The notes under the pieces were generated by a model. It saw only the letters and a list, made by a program, of their open reading frames with translations, searched no databases and was not told the origin of the DNA. From contig JACAXG010000009.1 in the NCBI GenBank assembly GCA_018881555.1, positions 15,287,221 through 15,351,220 of the forward strand: a stretch of 64,000 nt of DNA. Direction: 5' to 3'. The number at the start of each line of letters is the position of its first letter. Position 1 is the stretch's first letter. Of the stretch, positions 14,399 through 56,690 are shown piece after piece. This DNA comes from Amblyornis subalaris (Eukaryota > Chordata > Aves > Passeriformes > Ptilonorhynchidae). Position numbers and translations under genes: made by a program.

Positions 14399-14498
14399 CT
14401 GTCTTCATACCCAAAGGATTTATTTTTCTTTTGGAAATATTTTAAGTTGAAATCCTGTTCCTTGCTGGAAACTGTCTACACTAAAGACTGCATGCATC

Positions 14499-46748
<32,250 letters not shown>

Positions 46749-47859
46749 TTGTAAGCTGAATGTTAACACACTAGCTGCATTGTAAAGAAATTGAAACTGG
46801 GTCTCTTCACACATTATGATGGACAAGATGATATTCTTGTCTTGGACTTCAACAGAAGACACACTTGTACGAATGTAGATTTATTTTTTTAAAAAAAGCT
46901 TTCTGCCAGACTGGAGGGTGCTTTTCTGGGGGTGGGAGTAATAATGAACTCTGACAGATAAACAGTAACTCAGCATAAGTGACCTGTGGATCATCTGTTG
47001 TACTTAAGAATGGTCCTGAACAGTGTGTTAGCAGAGCTTTAGTTTATCATGATCCTTTTCTGAGGGGAAAGCTGGGAAGGGCAAGGAGGCCCTGGATCAT
47101 TGAATTGATACTTTAATTTCTGCTGTTGGCTGTTAATAATTTGGATTATTTATGTTTATAAATGATACAGATCTGTTTACAAGGTTTGTAGATACTTTTT
47201 TGTTCCTGTTCATAGATGGGAAGCTTCCTTATAAATGATGCAGAGAAGACAAAAAAACAAAACAAAAAAAAACCAAAAAAACTAGTCCTTCAAATACTGC
47301 TGTATTTTCAGGAAAAGGGTGTTTCTATTGAAACTGTACTAAATTTTGCCTGCAATTTACCTTGTTAAATATTGTAGATAAATTGCTACTACTAATAGCC
47401 AAATAGATAACACTAATGCTTTGTAAAAACATGAGCAGTGGTGTTCTAATGAAGTTATGGCCTCTGTCCTAATTAGTTTCTTAAATACATTTACTACTTA
47501 ATGGTTTTGAAACAACTGTTTAATTTTTAAAAATTTTGAGAAACTTAATGAATAACTTTTGTTCAGAACTTAGTAGGATTGTTTAATGCAGGACATCAAT
47601 ACATGATGGAACTTGCTTGAAATAATTCTGTTATCTCGGGCAAAATGGATTAAATCAAAATACATCAGAATCTTAGTCCTTTGTTTTTGTCTAATCATGT
47701 TAGTTTAGTGCTGTCTTGGTGAACTGTGAGTGGAACTGTGATTTTTTTCTAATCTATAGAATCCTTCATGCAGCATGAGGGCTGTTGGCATTTTGAAAGG
47801 TTGTTAGTGGGTAGCATACATGTTCTCCTTTTTGTTTTTGAAACTTGTTTGTAAACATG

Positions 47860-47887
47860 AATAAATCTGCCCTTTTGTTAAAATAAA
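47860..47887 (+). terminator. ATP2B1: Proximal poly(A) signals
   Basis: AATAAA at 47860-47865 and 47882-47887, followed within about 30 nt by a T-rich element (TTTTTTTTTTCTG near 47912). This is a credible cleavage and polyadenylation site. Confidence 0.65.
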
Positions 47888-49035
47888 ATTGCAGCAATGG
47901 TTTCTTACAGATTTTTTTTTTCTGAGCTCCTTCACTGGAAATATAGAAAAGTACTCTTGTGTTACTGGTTAACTTTAAACTCCAATTTCAAGATGGTAAC
48001 AGCCCCACTCCAAATAGCTCTTTGAGTAAATGGAATCATGGTGGCTGCCTCCAGAATGAATGTAAGTTAAGGTACTCTAAAGTCTTCACTGAGCCAAAAG
48101 GATACTCCTGGGGAATTAATAGGTCTGCCTGAAATTCTGAGACTTACTGTGAGTACTGTGTAATCAATGTACTGTTTAAGTGAGGGAGACTGAAAACAGA
48201 CATAGCACAGGTGAAATGCACCACAACTGACCGACTAGAGATTGGCTGAAGAAGTTACGGTCTGCCTCAGCTGTATTGTTCAAACAGCAAAGGATGATGG
48301 AACAGTACTTGATCTAGTACTTCCTCATGTTTTCTCGGTCTAATGCTGCTTAGAAGAGCAACAGAAGAGATGAGTTGTAAGCTTTTCATTTTCCAGCTCT
48401 GTATTCTTTAAAATAGCAAGTGAATTTTTTTGTCAAATAATCCAGAATTNTGGACATTTTTTAAAGTGGTCCCTTCAAAGGACTGCAAGAATTAAGGCAG
48501 TAATGAAGGAGATAATACTAGAGCAAACTGCAGAAATTAGCAGGTTGGAAAGCTGAAGCATATCTTTCCCTTGTGGTGGGGTACGTGCATGCTTGGGTTT
48601 GTCCTTTAGTGGCTATTGTTCAACCTGTAGCACTGTATCCCACTGTCAACCACTCCCGAATTCAGTCTTTTCTATTGTACTTCAGCAAATACACTGAATT
48701 CTAGGCAAGGGGTCGGGGTGGGGGGTTGCACTTGACACTTTGTATAGTAATTCCTCCCACATGTTTCTAGCACTTTTCTTACATCATAGTTCTTATCTAG
48801 AGTGCTTGGTAGGGGGATCAGTTTTTATGTAAACTACTTTCTCTTTATTACAAAAGTCAGATAAGCATTGGCTTAAAATGAGGAGGGTTCTCTTTAGCCA
48901 TGAAGTACACTGCCATGTGAAAAAGTATCTTCATTTAACTTCATAAATGAGTAATAATTTGACTTCATTTCAAANCAGACTTTAATTTTTCCCTCTTCTC
49001 TAGATGTGATCATGACTGCATGTTATCTTTTTTGG

Positions 49036-49041
49036 AATAAA
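49036..49041 (+). terminator. ATP2B1: Intermediate poly(A) signal
   Basis: AATAAA followed by GU-rich TTTTGTGGGGGTGGG about 18 nt downstream, so it is a possible additional 3' end. Confidence 0.5.
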
Positions 49042-49310
49042 ATCTACACTTAAGCCTTTTGTGGGGGTGGGAGGGTGAATGTAGGCTTTGTACATCGGTG
49101 GTCCCTCTTGATTCTGTTAACATCAGTGTGCTGTTCTTACAGGAAATTTCCTTGCTGAAATAAGGAAAAGTTGTTTTAAGAGGGGGGTATGCTTTGTGAT
49201 CTCAAGAAATCATAACGTTGCCTAGATTATGAAATGGTTTTCACTAAGCTCATGAGGCCTTCATTGCCTTTCTGGTTGTAAGGTTTACTTGTCTTTCTTC
49301 TTGTAACTAA

Positions 49311-49320
49311 AATAAATAAA
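49311..49320 (+). terminator. ATP2B1: Distal poly(A) signal (overlapping pair)
   Basis: AATAAATAAA contains two overlapping hexamers. It is followed by GTGCTGTTC and a GTCTGTATGGGG GU-rich element, the strongest candidate for the main distal 3' end. Confidence 0.7.
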
Positions 49321-50169
49321 AGTGCTGTTCATCTCAGTCTGTATGGGGACTGAAATTCTTGAATGTCAGTACAGTACTGATTTAAACCTGAAATGCATGC
49401 CAATTCTATAAAATAGCTCTTGCTGCAATTTTAAGTTCATTTGCTTTCAAGAGGTCATGGTATATAGTGTACATGGTTGAGCAATAGTAAGTTTGAACAT
49501 AAACTCACTTCTAGACTGACTGATATTTGAAGTGGCTTAAAATGTGGTTTCCTGGGTGGGATGTCTACTATAGTTATATATAAGGCAAATGTTAGGACAC
49601 CTCATCTTGGCTCTGAAGGAGGGGTGAAAATGNTAATACAAGAAGACTAATTTTTTCTGTATTGGTCTTAACAGTAAGAGGAAAATGCTGCATCATGGAG
49701 TAGTCTGGAGAGAATAATGGAAACAAATGCCTTAATGCTAAATGAGTGTGTAAATGCAGGGGTCTGTAGCAAGTACAAGCAGCCAAAAAGTATGAAATGA
49801 CACACTTTGAGGCTTTCTTAGAGTAACAGCAAGTTTTCCAATGTGTTTTGAAGTAAGCAAGCAAATGTAATATTCATGGAAGGATAACTGGTGTATGGCT
49901 GAGTGTATTGGAAAGTTATTCCGAAGGCCTGATAAGTTCACTTTCTACTGCTAGTAGTTCTAGCCTCTGCCAAGCTCTAGAATAATCCAGATCATATTAA
50001 GCATTATTACATAAATTAAAGTAGAATATCTTGATGTCTCTACTGCTTTTCTGATGGTTTTAAAGAGCCCCTGCTTTTTCCCACCTGCACTCTCCCCCCA
50101 GCAGTGCATATCTTCTGATCTTACAGATTTCAAGCCCTCACTGAAGTACCTTAACTTTGTTGGAATAGC

Positions 50170-50199
50170 CTGGTCAGCATGGAGGGTCCAGCTGACCAG
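50170..50199. repeat. Perfect 9-bp inverted repeat, 12-nt loop
   Basis: CTGGTCAGC (50170-50178) and GCTGACCAG (50191-50199) are exact reverse complements about 0.9 kb beyond the distal poly(A) signal. No function is assigned. Confidence 0.5.
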
Positions 50200-51347
50200 C
50201 GTTATGTGCACCTAACATTGAGTTTTCTACAAAATCTATACAATTATTAGGTTGGAAAGGGTTCCTGACTTGCCCTGACTGGAAGACAGTGGGAATTTAA
50301 GCTTGGAAAAATAACAAGCAGGAGAATTTCTGGGAATTAACAGCTTTTGGTGGAAGTGTACATTCTGGAATACTGGAACATCACCTCATATTCTGGTGAC
50401 GTGACAAGTGTCAATCCAAATCTGAAGCAGCAGTTGCTCACTGAAATGGAAGTATGGATTCTGAATCCCTTTGAGTCCTTGCAAAGATAGCAGCATCTAA
50501 CTATTCTGAACATCTTCATCTGCTTTCCTAGGCTGCCTCTCCTGCAGGGCATGAAGCTGAAGTATGCTGAAAGACTGTAAGTATGATTATACAGAAAACT
50601 TTCTATGGCTTCCTCCTTGGCAAGGCACAGTCTTGGATTCACTCTATGACAACTGCTAAGGCACTGAGTGAATGCTGGCTTTTCCTGTTTTAATGCTTTC
50701 TGTCTCTTGTAGAGAATCAGTGTACAGTTCAAATGCTTTGTGTGAAAAGCCTCCCAAAACTTCTCATTTAAGATACAATAAAAAAAACCCAAAGCCACTC
50801 TACAAATAAATCCTAGAAGATATGTTTGTTATCTTTGACAATTTCAGTTTTACAAATACAGGATTTAATTCAACATTCTCAGTTTTTCACAAGTTGGTTG
50901 CTCTGATGGTTGTTAGGTACAAAGCCTTTTCACTTATGACCTAAGGCAGTCACAATAGCTCCTTAAGGTAAGCCTCTGTTTGGCAGATGTTTGAGGGGAA
51001 ATACATAACTTATTTTGAATACTGTGCTGGCAGCTACTTCATAGTGTTTTGTGCTGTGCATTTTAGGAGAGAATCTGCAAAATGAACAATTCACAAAATT
51101 CAGATCCCTGTCATAGGACCTGTCAAAGGACACATGAGTCAGGCACAGAATGCATGAAAAAGAAAATTCTCTGAACTGATATTTTGGTGGAAAACACAAT
51201 TTGCTTTTAGACAACACTGCTTTAGAGGTGGAAGATATGTCTCTAATCACTTGCCATGTATTGGTCATTAATATTCTGATCCATGCTACAGTTTAATTAA
51301 TTGGGTACCATCATCCAAAAAGCACTCTAATAAGTGCTTTTAAATTT

Positions 51348-51390
51348 AAAAAAAAAAAAAAAAACAACCCCCAAAAAAACCAAAAACTCT
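51348..51390 (+). repeat. Poly(A) tract with A/C-rich tail
   Basis: Seventeen A residues (51348-51364) are followed by CAACCCCCAAAAAAACCAAA. It is either a simple A-rich repeat or the tail of an old retroposed sequence. No retroposed body is recognised upstream. Confidence 0.7.
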
Positions 51391-52501
51391 GGAAAAGGTA
51401 CTTTTTGTCATACTTTGATTTCCCCAAAAGATGAGTCATTCCTAGCTTCTTTCCTTTTGCCAAATCAACTAGGCTCTGTTCTAATAAATCTAGCACTACA
51501 TAGACATGACCTAAAACTTGGGATCTCCTTTCTTTCTTCCCCCTTCCAGTCTGCCACAGATGATTATAAGGAATCAGCGAAGGACAGATGGGATAAGATA
51601 TGCAGTTGTGGATTTGTCTCTTTTATCATATTTCTGTCTTGCCTTTTGATCTTCTCTTCTGCTTTCTTCTTCAAGATCTCACCCACTATCGGTAAACACA
51701 CTAGAAAATTGCTGTGCAATGTGGCCCTTGGCATTTCCAGTGAAGGGTCTTTAATGTGCTCCTTCCATTCTTTAACTGGCGTGAAAGCTTGAAAAATTAG
51801 ATTCTAAACTAAGAATGAACATAAGATTGAGCAGTAGAGAATGAACATCTAAGACCAAATGTTTCTCACTTTGACTTGTAGACACATTTCCAGCTCTGCA
51901 TTGCGGTACTGTGGTCCTGCTGGGAGAGGTACAGAATGCTGGGAATTAGGATAACTCTTTCAGTTTTAAGACTTGGGTGGGAAACTTCAAAATAATTTTG
52001 TCTTGCAGTTGACTTCTGCCACATATATCTTGAAGACCCACTCACAGAAAAATTCCTAAAGGCAGGGCTTTTGAAAATATACATAAAAAGTCTATGAGCA
52101 CTTAATAGGGAAAATAGATATGAAGGCCATGTAAGGTACCTATCGAATAAAACTTCTACTTGAACAAGTGTAGCGATCTTGACATGCAGACCCCTGCACA
52201 TGGAGGAGTGATTGATCCACAACTCAATATAAGCAGGCAGAGGCTGTGCTGTGCTGCACAGATCCCTTGCAAAAAACCTGCTCAACAGCCCCTCTTCCTC
52301 CCCACCACCCTACCCCAAAAACAAGCCTTAAGCTCTTCAGCTGTATAAGGACTCTATTTTGCCACAATAGGGCATGTGTGAGGGGTGGAGTCAAAGGAAG
52401 GAGCCAGGTTCTTCTCAGTAGTGCCCACTGACAGGACAAGAGACAATGGGCACAAGTGACAGCATGTGAAACTGCCTGAACACAAAAACACACTGAGAGG
52501 T

Positions 52502-52645
52502 TACAGAGTTTCCATCATTGGAGACATTCAGTACTCAGCTAGGCACAGCCCTAAGCACCCGGCTGTAGCTGGTGCTGCTTTTAGCAGGGATTTGTAGTAG
52601 ATAACCTGCAAAAGCCCCTACCAACCTCAGTAATTCTGTGATCCT
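52502..52645 (+). mobile_element. CR1 LINE 3'-end fragment
   Basis: It reads AGAGTTTCCATCATTGGAGA, then CATTCAGTACTCAGCTAGGC, ACAGCCCTAAGCACCCGGCT, TAGCAGGGATTTGTAGTAGA and CTACCAACCTCAGTAATTCT with GTGATCCTG at the end. These are plus-orientation avian CR1 3' sequences ending in the ATTCTGTGAT terminal motif. Confidence 0.88.
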
Positions 52646-54261
52646 GAAATTCTTGAGCCGGAGGTGTAATTCTATAGGGTTTCTCCATTGTCCTCATTGA
52701 TATTATTTCTATACACAGATGGAATTCAATAAAGAAATCAGTTGCTGGAATGATCAAACCTGAGGCAAAGCAAGAAAGGAACTGATGCTTTTCTATCTTA
52801 AACTGACCTGACCAATAGGCTTGCTGATATTTGCTTGCTGTAATGGTTATTGTGATAGCAGAGCTTGAATCACTTCTGCTCTAGCAAACCTCTTTGAATG
52901 ACGACCGTCTGGGAAAATCAGAAACTAATTTCTTATAATGGCATCGATTTTAGCTATTAATTTTAGCTAGTTCTGTTAAGACACGATGGGCCTTCTAAAA
53001 TCTTTATGCGCTAAGTAACCAGTCAAGCTGTTCTGACCATGTTTGGGCTTCAAATTCTTTTGGGCTTAAAACTTTGTAACAAAACTAATACTGTTGTTTT
53101 TCTGATGGGAAAAAAAAGGTGTCCCTCTCTTTAATTTTTTCTTTTTCCAAAGAGAGTTCTTTCCATACATCTTCTAAAGAGCTCTCCTATGAGTTGCTCC
53201 AGGCTACAGCACCAAAAGATTCTACCATATAAAAAGTACTCCCAAAATTATATGACTAAGCATAAGTACCTCTATCTTGCTTTTTTTTTTAATCTAAAAT
53301 TCTACCATTTTAAGGCTTTAAATTATGGCATGCAAGATGATATCCTATGCTTGCTGGCCTGTTAGGTATACCAGAAGATTTCTTACAAGAGAGGGACTCA
53401 TCTAAAATGTCACTAGTGCCTTTAATTTTTCTTGGAAAGATGGGGATATTAGGTGCAGAAGAAACGGGAAAGCATATGTTCATGGAAGAAAACTTGCAGT
53501 GCCAATTCCTCTGTAGAAGCATCTTTTAGTAAGCAGAAGCATACATTTTTTCTTTCTTCTAACAGCTCTTTCTCATATCATCTTCCTCAAGTTGAAACTG
53601 CAATGAAAAGATTAAAATTTTGCCTTATGGTTAATGTAAGTAACATGAAGCTTGGTGCAAATAATGTAACTTACATGTCGTACAGTTGTTCTCTACTGAG
53701 TTGAACTTAACATCTAATCTTGAAGTCTTCTATGGTGATGTTTTTAAATTTCAGAGATGGTCAGAATTAACTTAGTGGTCATGAATGAAAAGCTCCTTGT
53801 AGGAACCTTCAGATACCTTGGCATTCTGGTTTCTGACTTGCAGTTAATCTTAGTAAATGTCAGTGAAGCTTAAACTGGACTTGAGCTTTTCTCATCTTCT
53901 GTTAGGAGAGAAACCTGCAGGAGAAATGACACAGAGCTTAGTTTTTACTTTTTAGTGCTGAACTGCATAGATTTTGTGTGGCTTCTAATCCCNGCCCATT
54001 CCTGTCCTTCCTGAGCTTATCCCATCACAGTGCAATGCAGTTCTGCAGGCAGCTGTCTGAGGAGATTTCTGAGCTGTGAAGAGGGATACTGGGTAAAATC
54101 AGTATTCAAATGTTCACTATAACAGCTTATTCAGTTATTCTTTTGTGCAGATGGGAGACTATTCAGCAGAAAATAACTCTTTAGTGAGGAAAATTCACAG
54201 CCTTTTTGTCTTTGCAGGCATTAAAGGAATGATATTTCATTAAATAATCTGAATGGAACTC

Positions 54262-54346
54262 CATGAAGTTCTACTGCTTTGAGCAGGAGTTTGTGTTGGA
54301 TGATTTTCTGAAGCCCCTTGTAACCCGAATTATCCTGTGATCCTAT
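54262..54346 (+). mobile_element. Degraded CR1 LINE 3' end
   Basis: GCTTTGAGCAGGAGTTTGTG, TTGGATGATTTTCTGAAGCC and TAACCCGAATTATCCTGTGA follow the order of the CR1 plus-strand terminus, with substitutions. The left edge is uncertain. Confidence 0.75.
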
Positions 54347-56670
54347 CTTTAAACTGTCTTCAAGGGATATCAAACTTTGCTTATGCCTTCTAATATTTGT
54401 GCTTTATATTGCAAGCCAGATGTGCTTAGCCACTTCCAGTCACAGTCTATAGTTCACAGGAAAGCCCACAGATTTTAACATGATCTCCAGAAAGCTGCAG
54501 GTCTGTGGAAAGCAGCTGCTCCTCAAGGAAGAAGAGGATTTCTTATTCTGTTATTTGGCTCCTTCAGGTGTATAAAGAAAAAAAATTGTAGCTGTTTCTA
54601 AAGAAAATNAAACTCTAGCTTATTTGGAGATTTGTGTGGTTTCACTGACCTGCTCTCTACTTAGGACTCTGTTGAAAGAACCTGCTCCATTTTCGCCAAG
54701 TTACTTTTTTCTGGTTTTATGCCTTTAAGATAATCTTCTAAAAAAAGAGGTTCTCTTGCAGGCGTAAAAATTTAATGAAATCTGTATTATTCTAATGGAT
54801 CAAGAATGAAGAGCATTGAAAAGTATGTTTTCAGTCATAGAAGACTATAATTCACATAGAATTGAGAAGCTGACTTTTCTCCTTACCTTAGCTCGTGGAG
54901 TGGTGGTGTTACAGGCTTCTATCTAATTGAGCAAAGTATTGGTGAAATTAAATGAAATGCCATATCAGTTCTGATGTTGCATACAAATGCTCCCTTCTTC
55001 TGCCTCGAGTTGCAGAAATACTTTGCTACACTTAGAGAAATTAGTGTTATATCAGATTTGGATTCTCTTTTTATTTGTTCTCATATAATTGCCTATAAAA
55101 CTTTAAATGCTAATGTAGGAAGCCTGACATTATGAAACTGCGATTCTGATCTTAAAAATTATGTAAGACAAAAAAGTTTCAAAGAGTCCATGTACAAGCT
55201 GTATAGTAAAACTAGCTGGCTGGCTGATCAAATGTTAAAGTAATGAGAGGATTCAAACAGAAATTTGACATTCTAACTATTGAAAAAATAGCTAGGTTTC
55301 TGCAAAGCAGAAATATGGTCTTTTTTTGTTAGAAATAACACATTACTTTTGAAACTAAAGCACATTTAAAACAAGTGTGTTTAGAGGATGTGGGGGAGTG
55401 CCTACAATACTAACTTTCAATATGTTGTGCAATGGCTATCTACCTTAAAGGTGCAGAAATCATTTGAATTTTCATCTGTACAGTCAATATATTGAAGCCT
55501 GTTTCGTTTCAAAGGTATTAATGATTCAATAAAAGATAACTCTACTGCAGGAGGTTGAAAGTATTCTGAACTGCTGTTTTTAAAGAGCTTGGGACAGCAG
55601 GGGTGCCCGGCTAATTGTGCAGGCATGTCAGTACTTGAATACAGTTATTATAGCTTTAAATCTCACTGACTTCAGTCTGTTTCAAAATGGCCATAAACAG
55701 TCCAAGCCTGAATATCAACTAAATGATCAAGTGTCAGCTTAATACCAATCAACACAATAAGCATTTTATATGTTTGAATGAAGAAGTGCTACAGGCTTTT
55801 TGATCACTGGATGAGGAGTGTGAGCTGACAAAATACCACTTGAGAATGCTGTTTTACATTGGGTTTCTTCATTACTGTCCCCAAAGGGAATCAGCACAAC
55901 CAATAGACCCCTCAGTGTTTGTTTTCCAAAGTCATGCTCCATCTCTGGCAATCATTGTCAAAAAGATTGAAATGCTGGGACATACTCATGCATGCTATCA
56001 TAAACCCAATTTGAAACATTGCACTTGGAATCAATCCAAGTCCAACAGTTAAGCCACAGATAGCTTTTTCCAAACTGACTACACTTGGGATACTGCCAAA
56101 TACAAGTGCTCCCGTGCCTTTCTTGCCTTGTTTCAGTCTTACAAGGCTTGATGATTGTACTGTGACTCAGAAATTAGGCCTTTGAGGAAACTTCGTGGAA
56201 AAATATATTTAAGTACTAAGCACCCTAATAAAATTATACATCTCAAGAGGTTTGCTTTTGTGTTATGAAATGAAAGGGCTTAGCCATTTTGAAGCATGAA
56301 ATTTGTTATTTTTCTGTTCATGCTTGTTGCTGCTGATACTCTTACCATCTCCAAGCCTTTGAGAAAGCCTTGACACCTGTCAAGGAGGATCTCCTGGTGT
56401 TGGGGATCTCTTTTGCTACCCCAGCAGAGAGCACAGACAAGTTCAACTTAGAAGTATCTATACAGTCAGCCTCGTCAGCTTTCCAGCAAAACTGTACGAG
56501 TTCTGAGCAAACCACTGTGCCTAGTTGCAGGGATGTGATTGGGTTGCAACTGAGCCTTTCACACAGTGGCGTGGTTGTAGTCCATGGTGCTGGCCCAGGT
56601 CACCTTCTCCGCTCCACTCCTCTCTTCCTGCAGTGTCCCCTCTGTTTTGCCATTTCAACAGCTTCTGTGA

Positions 56671-56690
56671 CAGTGTGGTCAACCACACTG
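56671..56690. promoter_or_regulatory. 20-bp palindrome with two opposed TGTGGT cores
   Basis: CAGTGTGGTCAACCACACTG has 9-bp complementary arms separated by CA. TGTGGT/ACCACA is the RUNX-family core motif, here present twice in opposite orientation. Binding is inferred only. Confidence 0.3.

Larger units (their letters stand above)
14299..14445 (+). other. Upstream ORF 1 (48 codons) in ATP2B1 5' UTR
   Basis: ATG begins seven nucleotides after the 3' splice site and stays open for 48 codons to TAA at 14443-14445, ending 53 nt before the main ATG. The context is weak (T at -3, C at +4). The frame might extend upstream into the preceding exon, which is not visible. If read, it would tend to reduce initiation at the PMCA1 start. 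Translation is inferred, not shown. Confidence 0.45.
14292..14498 (+). promoter_or_regulatory. ATP2B1: ATP2B1 5' UTR segment of first coding exon
   Basis: A 3' splice site (pyrimidine-rich TCTCTCCCTAG ending at 14291) opens this exon. The 207 nt before the start codon contain four upstream ATGs (14299, 14331, 14381, 14492). The core around 14320-14390 holds several CpGs (ACGCGCC, GACGGG, TCCGC), whereas the flanking intron is CpG-poor, which suggests constraint. The main ATG at 14499 has A at -3 and G at +4, a good initiation context. The remainder of the 5' UTR must lie in an upstream exon. Confidence 0.85.
46749..49340 (+). other. ATP2B1: ATP2B1 3' UTR
   Basis: Non-coding sequence after the stop with AT-rich stretches, an A-rich run at 47250-47281 and a G-run cluster at 48709-48725. 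Poly(A) signals at 47860 and 47882 would give a short UTR of about 1.15 kb. Those at 49311 and 49315 would give about 2.6 kb. The exact cleavage sites are inferred. Confidence 0.8.

Noticed and set aside
50235..50275. ATTAGGTTGGAAAGGGTTCC resembling a CR1 3' end
   Set aside because: Only about 20 bases resemble the CR1 terminus and the similarity does not continue, so it is too short to call.
50337..50798. Minus-strand open frame of 153 codons
   Set aside because: Composition looks like translated non-coding DNA, there is no family resemblance, and it is isolated in intergenic sequence.
51334..51792. Plus-strand open frame of 152 codons with a hydrophobic stretch
   Set aside because: It begins inside a poly(A)/A-C tract that supplies the Lys/Thr/Pro start. 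The hydrophobic part is not a recognisable membrane protein, and no homologous neighbouring exon was found.
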